The notes under the pieces: model-generated
What the model was told of the DNA's origin: nothing
The model's input: only the letters and a program-made list of their open reading frames with translations
The model's database searches: none
Translations under genes and position numbers: made by a program
Part shown: positions 1 through 11,690 of the stretch, piece by piece
Layout of the letters: each line of letters begins with the position of its first letter
Position numbering within the stretch: the first letter of the stretch is position 1
Origin: Silurus meridionalis
Taxonomy: Eukaryota; Chordata; Actinopteri; Siluriformes; Siluridae
Reading direction: 5' to 3'
Assembly (NCBI RefSeq): GCF_014805685.1
Contig: NC_060891.1
Location: 4,456,001-4,520,000, forward strand
DNA: 64,000 nucleotides

Positions 1-379
1 CAGGAGAGTGACCTCCCAGTGTGTCTTCTGTAAAGGTTTGAGTCTCCAGTGAAGGACATTTGTGGATTGGCTGGATTAATCAGCTGGATGTAGAGGAGCT
101 TCCCTGGCAAATAATGAACAGTGAGAGTGTTCTGCTTCAATCTAACAGAATCCTGAGGCATGCATCTGAACTGTGACCTCGCTCAGAAAGAATGCTCCCA
201 GCCAATATCAGTTAGAAGAAAACTCTAAATCATGAAAGCCTCAAGCACTGTTTGTCCATCTGTCTGTCTATACTGTAGACGGTATTTCTGTAGCACAGAC
301 ACAAAGGCTCAGAAGGCCTGAAGGGGTCTCGGATAGTTATTAGGGTACTCTGACCATTAGTACTGTCATGTAACACAAG
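1..379. other. Non-coding sequence, nothing recognised
   Basis: No reading frame here resembles a known protein, and I see no repeat structure or RNA gene. The base composition is mixed, with ordinary short A/T runs. The block runs into a dispersed repeat that starts at about 380. Confidence 0.5.
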
Positions 380-770
380 GATAAGCAGATAATAATAAAT
401 ACAGATAGATAGAATTAAAATGCAAATAAACCGTATAAAGACCATGAAACGAAACACCAAAAAACATGAAACAAAATAAAACCCAAAAAAGATGAAACAG
501 AAGAAGCACAATCCTGAGCCAAACCAACTACAACCACCATGAAAGACAAAATGTGACAAAGAGTGCTGTGAACGGGGGGAATTACTGAACACCAGTGGTG
601 CCATGCATTTCACACCTAGACCCTCAGTGGTGTCCTACCTGAATGAATCCACCTCTTAATACTATCGTTATGACACCACAGCTATAAAATCCATCAATAT
701 TATAGTGATGCACAGTATAACAGAGCACTGCATCACAGACAGATCATATACACTAAAAATGAATGGCATT
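380..770. repeat. Dispersed repeat, copy 1 (pair with 15710-16115)
   Basis: The right half (about 603-770) aligns by eye with 15955-16115. Shared words include ATTTCACACC, ATCCACCTCTTAATAC, TATGAC and CATCACAGACAG, in the same order and spacing. The left half of both copies is rich in GAAAC/ACAAA words, but there the match is loose. No protein, terminal repeat or target duplication is visible, so the class is unknown. It could be the non-coding end of a DNA transposon or of an LTR element. Confidence 0.55.
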
Positions 771-1754
771 ACTAAAACAAGAAACCCAATAAACACCTCA
801 AATCATTTCCACCTAGCGCTATTTTACTTTCTGGCTCTTTGAAATATCACGGCAATGACTCAAAATGGGTCATCGATTTGAAAAGCCTCTGTTTTCACGA
901 TCCACATCACGTCGCAAAAACGCCGTTTTTAAATGTATCTACTTTAACATTAAAGTACAAAACTGTTTAGAAACTAAGAAAGGGTTATGGTTTAAAAGTA
1001 TAATGATCGACACATTACATACAAATAATCACCTCAGTGAACAAAATGAAAGCATTTTTATTGGTATTGAATTTAAATTCCAGTGCAAATCACAAGGCAG
1101 TTCATTATAATAAAAAATCCCAGCAGTCATGTTTGCAATATCAGGTTTATGGTATCTTAGGGGTGGAGTTTAAAGTATACAGTCCCTGTAAACTAGCATG
1201 GTTTACTGTTGCTACAAGCCAATGCATAGCTACAGTACATTCATCACAGCATTCATTTAACAAAGAATGCTTCACTGCAGCTCATTCTTCTACACCATGA
1301 AAGAATCAGCTTAACCTGTACACCCTGACATTTGTGCAATTATTCAATCGGCCAATCACGTGCAAGCCGCACATCACAATGCATACAATCATTCAGATAC
1401 AGGTCAGGAGGTTCTGTTCATGTTCACATCAGACATCAGAATAGGGGGGATAATAGGGATATCGGTGACAGTGTCATACTTACTGATGCCAGATTTAAGT
1501 ATTTAAGGAACTGCTGATTGTCTGGCATTTTTTAAAACAGAATTTGAATAAAAAAAATAATAAGAATTTTAAACAGATTGAGTGGGGATTGAAAAAGGTG
1601 TACTTGTTTGTTCTACACTGAACCATATTTAGCACTGTGTTTATTTGGTTGTTTGTGAATTATAATAGAATATTTGAATGTGTTTAAACTCTTCTATGAT
1701 TTTTATATGTTGGGAAGATAGTTCACCATTTCATTTATTAAGCAGACAAAAATA
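771..1754. other. Single-copy non-coding sequence
   Basis: Several short frames exist, but none shows a domain, signal peptide or codon pattern that supports a gene. There is no clear tandem or inverted repeat. Confidence 0.5.
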
Positions 1755-3410
1755 CACTCAAAGATACAGTATATTACGAAAGTAAGCATATCTCTCACTC
1801 GTGATTTAGTCTCACCAAAAGCTCCACAATTACAATGCTTTACAAGTATAGAACAGGAAGAGCTGTATGATCTTATCACCAAAAACAAATCAACAACATG
1901 TCTGTTAGATCCCATTCCAACTAAACTACTGATAGAAGTGTTACATACAGCTGGTGGGCCTCTTGTGAATATTATTAACTCCTCGCTTGGGTCACTTCCC
2001 TAAACCCCTCAAGTTGGCAGTTATTAAGCCCCTCATTAAGTTATTAAATTACAGACCCATTTCAAACATTTTGTTTATGTATAAGATTTTAGAAAATACT
2101 GTGTCTGCCCAGTTATGCTACTTCTTACAAGAAAACAATATTTTTAAAGAGTTTCAGTCAGGTTTCAGGCCCCATCATAGCACAGAAACTGCTCTAGTTC
2201 AAATCACAAATGGCCTGTTTTTAGCTTCAGACCAAGGCTACATCTCTCTGTTTGTTTTACTAGATCTTAGTGCTGCATTCGACACTATAGATCATGAATT
2301 TCTCCTGGATCACTTACAGAATTACATTGGCATTCAGGGACAGGCATTAAACTGGTTTAAATCCTACCAGTCTGATCGTTAACATTTTGTAGATTTATAA
2401 GGAGATTACTATCCAGGTAAATGCAAGTAAATTTTGGGGTGCCACAAGGTTCAGTTCTAGGACCCCTGCTTTTTACAATATAAATGCTTTCTTTAGGAAA
2501 TATTATTAGAAGGCATGGGATTAGCTTTCACTGTCATGCCGATGATACCCAACTATATATCTCATCAAAACCAGATGAAACATCTCAATTAGCTCGGCTA
2601 AATGAATGTGTTAAAGAATTAAACGGTTGGATGACGCATAACTTTCTATTATTAAATTCTGATAAAAAAAGAGATTTTGCTCTAAAACTTGCATTTAGAA
2701 GAATGTACTATAACTACTAGTTCAACAGGAAAAGATGTAGGAGTTATTTTAGACAGCAACTTGTCTTTTGAAAATCATATCTCCCATATTACAAAAACAG
2801 CCTTCTTCCACCTTAGAAATATTGCTAAGCTTAGAAACATGTGGTCCATATCTGATGCAGAGAAGCTCGTCCATGCATTCATGACCTCCAGACTGGACTA
2901 TTGTATTGCATTACTAGGTGGTTGTCCTGTTTTATTAATAAACAAGCTACAGTTAGTCCAGAATGGAGCAGCCTGAGTTCTCACACGGTCGAGAAAATAT
3001 GACCATATAACCCCAATCTTATCATCCCTACACTGGCTACCTGTTGCCACTTACTTGCAAGGCCCTAAATGGTTTGGCTCCCATGTATCTATCCAGTCTT
3101 TTAACACACTAGAATCAGTCACGATCCCGAGGTTGCGGCAGCTCTAGTTGTGTTCCACCTTATGAAGATTATGGACCTTCGAAGAAGTGGGTGCCGACCC
3201 CGCAATCATCCTGAACCATCCAGAGATGTACCAGCGCCATATGGATCCCACTTCACTTTACATGTTTAAAGACTTTTTCCTCATAACATCTATGGGAGTT
3301 TTTCCTTGCCACATTGACCCAACACACATCACTCCCTTAAATTGTTAAGTTCTATAAAGCTGCTTTGAGACAATGGTTATTGCGCTATAAAAACAAACTT
3401 GAACTTGAAC
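1755..3410 (+). pseudogene. L2-type non-LTR retrotransposon, 5'-truncated and broken
   Basis: This is the 3' half of an L2/CR1-superclade LINE. Reverse-transcriptase motifs appear in order across several frames. A stretch reading LLDPIPTKLL lies near 1900, NYRPISN near 2045, FQSGFRPHHSTETALV near 2150, and LLDLSAAFDTIDH near 2260, which carries the first catalytic aspartate. HADDTQLYISS near 2535 is the box with the two other catalytic aspartates. GVILDSNLSFENHI and SRLDYCIALLGG follow near 2740-2920. The 3' part ends in an ATAAAGCTGCTTTGAGACAA motif and a short CTTGAA tail at about 3395-3410, as fish L2 elements do. The spacer before NYRPISN is deleted, and the frame breaks near 2382, 2710 and 2976, so no active enzyme is encoded. 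It could instead be assigned to Rex1/Babar; the tail favours L2. Confidence 0.85.
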
Positions 3411-3690
3411 ATTTCAGCAACCATTTTAGTATATCTTCTTAAGGGACAATACTATAGAAATAAAACTTGGAAAGATTTTAGATTAGTCAATGTGCAGTTT
3501 GTATAGCAGTTCAGATTTGCTGTATGTCGCTTAACCTTGTGGACCAGACACATTTGTTTATCTTGCATTAGAGAACTTAAAATGTAGTGATTTAAAAATA
3601 ATTCTCTCATACTGACCACTAGATGTTTAACCTGGCACCTCATGGCACGGTACTCTAAAATCTGAGAATTAGAATTGTTGCTCTCCACAA
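3411..3690. other. Spacer between L2 and Tc1 fragments
   Basis: No gene or recognisable repeat is seen in this AT-rich spacer. Confidence 0.45.
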
Positions 3691-3942
3691 AGATGGTCAA
3701 GGCTATAAGAAGATCAGTAACACCCTGAAACTGAGTTACAGTACAGTGACCAGGGTCATACAGAGGTTTTCCTAGATGGGTCCATCAAAGAAGTTGAGTC
3801 CTCCTGCTCAGTTGCAGAACCTGCTTCAAAACAGATGCATGAGTGCTGACAGCATTGCTTAAGAGGTTACAGAAGCAGAAGGTCCAATTGTCAATGCTCA
3901 GAACATAAGCCACACACTGCAACAAGTTGGTTTGCAACCATC
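3691..3942 (+). pseudogene. Tc1-like transposase, N-terminal fragment
   Basis: One frame reads DGQGYKKISNTLKLSYSTV, which is the helix-turn-helix DNA-binding start of fish Tc1 transposases. Further on, MSADSIA, an in-frame stop, EV, and then [15 protein letters not shown] match the second DNA-binding helix region of the same family. Frameshifts, a stop and the lack of any catalytic DDE segment show a dead fragment. It stops where a CCAT array begins, and another Tc1-type segment lies on the far side of that array. Confidence 0.75.
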
Positions 3943-4002
3943 TATCCATCTGTCTGTCTGTCCATCCATCCATCCATCCATCCATCCATCCATCTATCTA
4001 TG
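3938..4002. repeat. CCAT/TCTG tetranucleotide array
   Basis: A run of CCAT units is flanked by TCTG and TCTA variants. The array lies exactly between two transposase-derived segments (3691-3942 and 4003-4290). Confidence 0.95.
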
Positions 4003-4290
4003 CCCCAGTGCACAAATGCAGCTCCATTAAGATTATGATTTACATGGATTTGATTGGAAGATCTTGAGTGGCCTGCCACAGAGCTCTGTCTTCAAACCAA
4101 TTGTACACCTTTGGGATGAATTTGGAATTCTGACTGCACCCCAAGCCTTCTCACCTCACCTACATCAGTACCTGAAGTAGCTGAACAAGCACAAATTGCC
4201 ATGCTAAGATCTACCGCAACATCTTCCCAGAAGAGTGTTTGTATAACAATAGAAAATATGGACTAAATGTCGTATAGAATCCACAAACCT
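4003..4290 (+). mobile_element. Tc1-A family element, 3' portion
   Basis: This belongs to a short Tc1-derived family with many copies in the window, here called Tc1-A. Family landmarks in order are GTGCACAAA followed by GCTCCATTA, then TGGAAGATCTTGAGTGGCCT, TTTGGGATGAA, GACTGCACCCCA, CATCAGTACCTGA and CATCTTCCCAGAAGAGTG. In translation this follows the C-terminal third of a Tc1 transposase (HDNAPVHKA... LDWPA... LWDEL), but every copy is frame-broken. The family appears non-autonomous. Confidence 0.8.
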
Positions 4291-5655
4291 TAGTCCAAAT
4301 AGTGTAGTCGCTATGTTCTGCCCCTGTCTGAGGTCTGCCAGTTGTCATAAAGAGAAGCAGTAAAGACTGATGAGGACTGAAAATGGCTTATTATAGCTTG
4401 TTGTCCAATAAACATTCATCCTTTGCTTAATTAAAATAGTGTATAAGAATGTGTACCAAACCCCCAAAAGTTGCACAGACTTTAATAAGTGTGTATTTAG
4501 GCCATTTAAAAAGTTTCAACTGAGATTTTCATAATGATGAGAATTTACTGTACCTTGAATTGGCTACTACAGAAATTTATGGAAGGCTAAGGAATGAATT
4601 TTCAAAGAAATTTTGCTGGTCTATTTAAGGTGTACTCGTCCTCAATGTCCGTTATCATTAGCATAATACAATTTTAAATAACCTTTTACTGTAAATACGT
4701 TTTTTTCCCTTTTTTATTCTATTTTTCTGCTCCTCCGCTCCCCTTAAAAAAAAAAAAAACCTTGGCGCAGCCTGTTTGACTTTGAGCCACAGTCCTTCTT
4801 TTCAATGCCATTCTATCACGTCATCTTCTGTTGCCCATGCAAGCCATAGATGCCTCGGGCATGTAATGCCTTTTAAGAGCCATCATTGAAAAAAAGACAG
4901 GATCCATTGGTCTCCTTTGAGGCAAGCTGTTCTGGCATGGAGGCAGGTTGGTAACAGCTTGCTGGTGTAAGGTGACATTTATGGTTATGCAAAGTAATGG
5001 GTAGAGAGCAAAGGGTGAGGCAAGGGAATGCTGGTGGGAGCAGAGGTAGCTCCTCAAAGCCCTGTACCTTTTGACTTTGCTTGGAGTAAAACAGATGCTA
5101 ACAGCCTTAGTTATGGTGATGGTGGCACAGCATGCTTTAAAAGAGGGCCTAATGGAGTAGGATGTGTGTGTAAATGTGTGTGTGTGTGTGTGTGCACGTA
5201 CGGTGGTTCTGGTGGCCCTTGATTGGTGGATTCTTTTTTTTTTTTTTATGGTTTAGTGTCCTTTCTGGAAACTGTCAGTACACGTTGTTTGTTAATAGGA
5301 AGCTGGTGTTGGAGAGCGGAGAGCAGGATCCTAAGTGGTAGCTATGCAGCTCTTGGTTGGATCACAGAAAGAGGGGTTGCTCTAGTGTGGATTAGGTAAA
5401 AGAAGAAAGAAAGGTGGGAGAAAAAAACTGGTAATGAAGAGCAAATGAATGGCTCCAGGGAGTCTGAAAACAACTCAAGGTGAAGCCTAGAATAGTCTGA
5501 TGATGGGTCTTGTTTTTAATGTGAGTAAGTCTAATTTGACTTTGGTTCTCAAAGACACCTAACAAACAGTACTGACCTGGTGAAATAACTAGGAATGATT
5601 AATAGAATTTGCAGGCAGCTGGCTAGTATCGGAAAGTATTGCCATGCGCGTTTGG
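4291..5655. other. Single-copy non-coding DNA with a small GT array
   Basis: No gene is supported. A short GT array lies at about 5164-5194, a T run at about 5235-5247, and poly-A runs near 4746. The reading frames over the GT array are low complexity. Confidence 0.5.
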
Positions 5656-6080
5656 CAGCGGTGGACAATAACAAAGTAAATGTAATTTGTTACTGTACTT
5701 AAGTAGCTTTTTCTCGTATCTGTACTTTACTCAAGTATTTCCATTTGGGGAGACTTTTACTTTAACATCACTACATTTCAAAGTCAAATATCGTACTTTT
5801 TACTCAACTACATTTTGCGAAATCAATGATTTTTTTTTATTTGTTAGTGGATAAAAACGTAACTGGTGAAGCACGCACCAAGCCACCAATCAGGGTAGAG
5901 TATCTACTTAGCATGAACATACTGTACAGTTCAGCAGCAATTCAACAGCAAGCAGTACATTTTGAGAGAAATAAATAATGGAAGAAACTCCTGACTCCTG
6001 AAACTCCTGACTCTTATATTTTACTGAGTGTATCTCTACTTTAACTCAAGTACATGGTTTGTGTTCTTCGTCCACCACTG
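5656..6080. mobile_element. Non-autonomous hAT element (CAGTGGTGGAC termini)
   Basis: The left end CAGCGGTGGACAATA and the right end TTCGTCCACCACTG are inverted repeats starting with CAG, as hAT elements do. Internal ACTTAAGTA and ACTCAAGTA blocks near both ends are typical of a common fish hAT-derived family. The flanking octamers are GCGTTTGG and ATGTTTGG. They differ only by two transitions and so fit a decayed 8-bp hAT target duplication. No transposase frame is present. A partial relative in the opposite orientation lies at 36990-37254. Confidence 0.8.
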
Positions 6081-6160
6081 ATGTTTGGACTCCTTACATC
6101 TAGTGAAGGGAATTCTTGATGCAACAGAGCTCAAATACATCCTGGACAAATCTAAGCTTC
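6081..6160 (+). mobile_element. Tc1-derived fragment, middle part
   Basis: TTTGGACTCCTTACATCTAG followed by GTGAAGGGAA and a degenerate CATCCTGGACAA resembles the central part of fish Tc1 transposase genes of the Tc1-A type. It is short and open to doubt. It begins directly at the right edge of the hAT element. Confidence 0.45.
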
Positions 6161-8000
6161 AGGTTTTGTAGCGTGATTTGACGAATGTCCACATACTGTA
6201 TGGAAGTAAACGAGGTGCAGCTGGAACAGTGAACTACAACTACTACTTACAGTTAGCTAAAGCTGCTACAGTAGAATTATCCAAGTTTTTCCAGATCTTG
6301 CCTTTTATTTAATTAATTTTATTTTTTTTAACTTATTTCTTAATAAGATTTCAAAAAAATGTGGTTTGTGACCCAGAAGCACTTTGATATACTAATTTAA
6401 TCAATTTACAGATATTTTCAGACTGCTGCTCAGAGTAATCATGCTGGTTACCATAAAGTTTGAAGAGGCAGAGGATTTTATATGCTCTAGATTAAATTTC
6501 TAGTGAAATGTTTAGGTCTAAAGTCCCAAAGTCCAAACATTTACACATGCAAATATATCCTTATATAAAATGTGTTTCGCTAGAACTCTTTGCATCCAAG
6601 TTATAAAGGCTTAATGTCTTAAAAGTGTCCTTAAAGATAAAGGTAGAGGCAAAGAGACTAAATTTAGAGACTAAATCCAAGGTGTAAGTGAAAACATAAG
6701 ACTGGAGAAATACAGAGAAGCACAACATCTCATACAAGATTTCACAAAGTTAATGAGGTACAGGAAAATGTATTAGGTTGTGGCAAGGGGTTTAGAAATT
6801 GGACGAAGTAGAGCACTGATCCATACAGGATGTGTTTTTTTTGGATGATCCGATTATTTCAATCACTGTATATGAGTTATGCAATAATTGAATCCTTGTT
6901 TAATGTAATTGTATATAATGTTAATCTCAAGACTGTTAAGATGTTTTTTAGTAGCGAATACACCTTATGGTACAAACCTTCCATTTAATTTCCCCCATTA
7001 CAGCTTTCAGGATTTAAAATATAAATGAATAAATAAATAAATAAAAAAGCACTCTACCTTCGAAACACAGTACTAACTATTCAGCCCACCGCTGCCATCA
7101 GACAAAAGATTAGTTTAAAATTCTTGTAGATGGCCTTGTTTTTGCTTGACAGGGGTTGACAGTACAGTAGTGTCTCATTACCATGGTAATATAGGGTTTG
7201 AGGTAATTACCAAGCGGCGATGAATAGGCGACGTATCAAAGCACACTTTGCTACGGCCTCGCACTGACAAGGTGGAACACTCGCCATGCATCCCTTTTGT
7301 GAGCTCCAGCTAACTGGCTACAACACCTTAATGTGCAGGTTAGCTCGAATCCTGTTATTTAAGAGCGCCGGATCCATTCTTTCAATCTAGTCAATTATCT
7401 CTGTTCACAAGTCCCCGCTGAGCAGCAGTGAGAGAGGTCTTCGGTTAACTCCACTCCACCGCCATTTACATGTTTGGTTTTTTTTTATTTTGGGAAAAAA
7501 AAACTATGACAGGAAGAAGAGCACGGGTTCTGCCAGGAAAAACATTGTTTATGCTCCTGTCTTTCTGAGGCTGATGATTTAATTTATAGCTGTCATACTT
7601 TGACTTGAAAAAAAATAGGGTAGACTGAAACTTGGAGTTTTATGTGACTAAAAATACAAAAAATAAGTTTAAGATCTGGCAGTAACGAAATATAAAAAAA
7701 TCAAATAAAATACAATGAACGGATTAATTGATACACCTATCAAAAGGGATTGTTATTAAGGTTATTTATTAATTTTGATATGTTTCCAGAGTAACATTAG
7801 CTTTTAGAAATAGTTATTGCAGTTATTATTAAATAATTTTCAGTAATTAAATATTTAAATTGCAATTGCGAATTGCGGAAATAAAACAAGGCCAATTTTC
7901 TTATTGAAACAATAAGCCTTAAACAATATGCCTTAAATGAATTTAAAATGTATTAAATTCAGAGTGACTGTCTTTAAAAATACAGTCGCATTCAACTCAA
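6161..8000. other. Non-coding DNA with a GC-richer island
   Basis: No gene is supported. A short AAAT array lies at 7020-7046. A block at about 7150-7470 has higher GC, several CpGs and few homopolymers, and differs from its AT-rich flanks. It is a weak candidate for a regulatory or conserved element. Confidence 0.4.
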
Positions 8001-8125
8001 TATACACTATATGTATAAAAGATTTTTTCGGAACATCCCATATAACATTTAGACCCCATTTGCTGTTAGAATAACTGTCACTCTTCTGGGAAGATGTTCT
8101 ACTAAATGTTGTATTGTATTATATA
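8001..8125 (-). mobile_element. Tc1-A family terminal fragment
   Basis: The order ACTATATG, AACATCCCAT, TTTGCTGTTAGAATAAC, then CTCTTCTGGGAAGATGTT is the reverse strand of the Tc1-A 3' end. The same order occurs in the longer minus-strand copy at 23954. The rest of the element is missing. Confidence 0.7.
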
Positions 8126-9340
8126 TTCAGAGTAGCAGTTCAGAGGTGATAGTGGTAAAGAAAAAACTCATTAAGATGATATCAGAAAGAAACTATTACT
8201 GGAACCTGTATTTATCAAGACACCAGTATTCATGCATTATAAGTTCCTCATTGGTAAAGATGCTGTTCATCTCAATTGCAGTCCAAAATACATGTGTGTA
8301 TGTCCATGTGGAGAACACCTCAAAAACATGAGAGGTTTTCAAGAACGCCATCGGAACCCTTAGAATGGATCGGTCAGCCACAGAGAGCCGAAGAAGACTG
8401 TATCACAAGTCTAAAGATAGCAACAAAATAAGATCTCTCCAGCAACAGGAGTCAGTGCTTAAATGTCCATATATTAATATCAATGCACAGATTAGTGTCC
8501 ATATTCTTGTCTGGGTGGTTGATGGAGGTTTCCTGGTTGATGGAGGTTTCCAGGGCAGCCGTCTCAATCATCACTGCTCTTATGTGTATGGTTTGCAGGC
8601 AACAGTCAGAAGCATGCTAATGGTACCATATCCCCAATGCACTTTTTCCCCTAATCCTAACACATTTAGGGAAAAACACATCAAATTGCCTCAAAACACT
8701 GATTTTTTTATTATTATTTTCTTTTGCTGGGAGACGGAACAATATTATATTCCATTTGTGCTTGAAAGTTCCTTATATGGATAACCCTAATTTGTCTGGC
8801 CTGACCTTCTTTGTCCATTTTCCATACTGTAATGCGTAGTGTACACTCGCTTACACACACGCACACACAGACAGAGTCCGTGCCCATCAACACAATTAAA
8901 CTATCCTGAGCAAGTATTAGCGGCTTTAATGATGTCCCATTTTGCAGTTCTTTAAACCCATCAGTGCAAATTATCTTACTTGAGTGTTAACGCACATTCT
9001 TGCAGACAAACATAATAAAAATAATATTACAATTACGATCGGAAAGTTTGCAGCGTGTGAACGAGAAACAGGGTCCCCCCGTCCTCAACAACAGAACTGA
9101 ACAGCCAGATTCTTTCATACACTGTCTAGTGAACAGCTAATTATCTTTGCCTATAAATAAAAAAATAACAAAGCATAACTTTATATTTCCAATTATTTAT
9201 ATTATTTTCTAGTTACATAAGTAAAAAAAAGCCATGTGCTGATATGTTTAAGTTTGAGATGTCACTCATATTCATTACAGGTTTAATTACTACTATTTGA
9301 TTAACAGTAGGTTATGAGGTTGCACCCACTTGGAGAGACC
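8126..9340. other. Non-coding DNA
   Basis: An open frame at 8365-8784 shows no recognisable domain and ends in low-complexity Ile/Phe. A phrase GGTTGATGGAGGTTTCC is repeated twice in tandem near 8518-8555. I find no support for a gene. Confidence 0.4.
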
Positions 9341-9350
9341 TTAGGATCTG

Positions 9351-10405
9351 TACGACAGAGTGCCGAGAGAGGAGTTGCGGTATTGTATGAGGAAGTCAGT
9401 TGTGTCAGAGAAGTATGTAGGGGTGGTGCAGGACATGTATAAGGACAGTGTGACAGCAGTGATGTGTGCAGTAGGTTCAGACAGACTGGTTCAAGGTGGA
9501 AGTTGGACTGCATCAAGGATCGGCTCTAAACCCTTTTCTGTTTACAGTGGTGATGGACAGGTTGACTGACGAGGTCAGACAGGAGTCTCCGTGGACTATG
9601 ATGTTTGCGGATGATATTGTGTTTTGTGGTGAGAGTAGGGAGCAGGTTTAGAAGAGCCTGGAGAAGTGGAGGTATGCGATGGAGAGAAGGGGAATGAAAG
9701 TCAGTAGGAGTAAGACAGAGTACATGGGTGTGAATGAGAGCAAGGGCAGTGGAGTGGTGCGGTTGCAGGAAGAAGAGGTGGAGAAGGTGGAGGGGTTCAG
9801 GTACCTGGGGTCAACAGTGCAAAGTAATGGAGAGTGTGTTAGAGAAGTGAAGAAAAGAGTGCAGGCAGGGTGGAGTGGGTGGAGAAGAGTGATAGCAGGA
9901 GTGATTTGTTATAGAAGAGTATATGCGAGAGTGAAAGGGAAAGTTTATAGAACTGTGGTGAGACCTGCGATTTTGTATGGTTTAGAGACAGTGGCATTGA
10001 GTAAAAGACAGGAGGTGGAGCTGGAGGTAGCAGAGCTGAAGATGTTAAGGTTTTCGTTGGAAGTGACGAGGATGGACAGGATTAGAAACGAGTTTATTAG
10101 ATGGACAGCGCATGTAGGATGTTTTGGAGACAAGGTAAGGGAGGCGCAATTTAGACGGTTTGGACATGTGCAGAGGAGGGACATAGGGTATATCGGTAGG
10201 AGAATGCTCAGGATGGAGCCACCAGGAGGGAAGAAAAAAGGAAGGCTAAAGAGGAGGTTTATGGATGTGGTGAGGAAAGACATGCAGGTGGTTGTGGTGA
10301 AAGATGTAGAGGACGTAGAGGACGATGTAGAGGACAGGGGGGTATGGAGAGGGATGATTCGATGTGGCGACCTCTAATGGGAGAACCTGAAAGAAGAAGT
10401 CGTCA
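9351..10405 (+). pseudogene. RTE-clade LINE, 3' reverse-transcriptase half
   Basis: Motifs follow the RTE order. YDRVPREE is at 9351-9374 (first catalytic aspartate region) and VGLHQGSAL is near 9505. FADD is at 9604-9615, within MFADDIVFC. Then come MKVSRSKTEYM, GFRYLGSTVQSNG near 9800, VVRPAILYGLE near 9955, ELKMLRFSL, FGHVQRRD near 10160, and a final RCGDL stop at 10375-10377. From about 9499 to 10377 a single frame is open except for one TAG at 9649-9651, and one frameshift lies just upstream near 9496. The 3' untranslated tail is very short, TGGGAGAACCTGAAAGAAG. The 5' two thirds (endonuclease and RT fingers) are absent. A separate RT-finger fragment of the same clade lies on the minus strand at 26060-26345. 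It is probably inactive. Confidence 0.9.
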
Positions 10406-10639
10406 ATCCCAAAGACAGTCGATTTGACTTCGTGTGCACTCTTATGTATTGACCTTCTCAAACAATGTCTTTATGGAGCTCGCTTTTTGCACTGGGGGTA
10501 TGGGGAAGATTATCTACCAGCTAGCAGAGGTAGCAAAAGTGTTAAAATTAATATAATATAAAAGAATTTCAAATTTTGTTATTTAATGAATGTATCCAGG
10601 CTGAACATCCACCATATAAAACATAAGCAGAGAAAAATG

Positions 10640-10896
10640 ATGATGATCAGGTGATCAGGAATGTCTCTGTTTTTAAGTCATGTTTACATCGCTGACTCAC
10701 TCTGTCTCATCCACGTTAGCAATATTTCTTTTCGCCTTCCACTTTGCTCGTTCTTAGCTTCGTAGTCTAGCCTACGTCTTTGGTTCGTGATCGCCAGGAA
10801 ACGATACACCAATGGTAAGTTGAAAATGCAATGCAATGACAAGAACTCCTTAAGTACAGCAACAAGGTATTTGTACTTCATTACTTCCCATCTCTG
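10640..10896 (-). mobile_element. Non-autonomous hAT element end
   Basis: The right terminus reads ACTTCCCATCTCTG, whose complement CAGAGATGGGAAGT is a hAT-style end. Just inside are CTTAAGTACAGCAAC and GTATTTGTACTTCATTAC, the stepped words seen in common fish hAT derivatives. The other end and the target duplication are not resolved. The minus-strand frame across it has no known domain. Confidence 0.6.
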
Positions 10897-11690
10897 CCGG
10901 CTAGACAAGGACAAATGTTTTTCCACATCTCGGTTTGATGGTCAGGTGTTTGAAGAAATTCTGGAAAGCATTCAGCTTAGGTATAGGCATGAGTCCATAA
11001 TATGGGCAAGCTGGAACATGAATAGCTTCTGACTTCATTAATTTATAGTTTTCTGTGGAACTGTCTGCATAACCCTTCTCGGCTGGCTGCCCAGGGACCT
11101 GGATTTGTGTTCTGAGGAGACCAGCAAATTCCTCCATAGATTCCAGACCCATGTACCAGAATTTCAATCTACACTCAAGCTCTGCTGGTTACCCAGGATA
11201 ATAAAAGTTTCTCTCTCTCTCTCTCTACATAGTTCTGCAGAAGACAATAATAATATAGTTTATCGTAAAAAAAAAAATTTTTCAAAAGAAAAACTCATGG
11301 TAAACTCATTTCTCACAGGAATGGGTACCAACATGGAAAAGGCGCTGAGGTCACTAAATTTTCTTTTGTAAATTCTGTTTTCTTATTTTTTCCATAGCAT
11401 TATTTAAAAATAAAATCATATATATAATGTTTTCATTCAAATCAACAAAATCTAATTGAAATCTAATATATTAGAAACTACATTAAATTTACTTTAAGTA
11501 CTTTAATGTTATTTAATAAAATAATTGTGTAAAGCATGTGTAAAGTTTGAGAAATTAATCCGTTCTTAGCTTAGCTAAATTGATGCCTAAAACAAAAGAA
11601 GGCTATTAAAAGATACCATAGACTCTTAAACTGGATGGAAAATGTAATAAGAATGGTGCAATAAAGAAAACACATCTAGTGAGCAGTGGC
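10897..11690. other. AT-rich non-coding DNA
   Basis: A short CT array at 11211-11226 and an A run near 11268 are the only structured parts. No gene is recognised. Confidence 0.45.
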
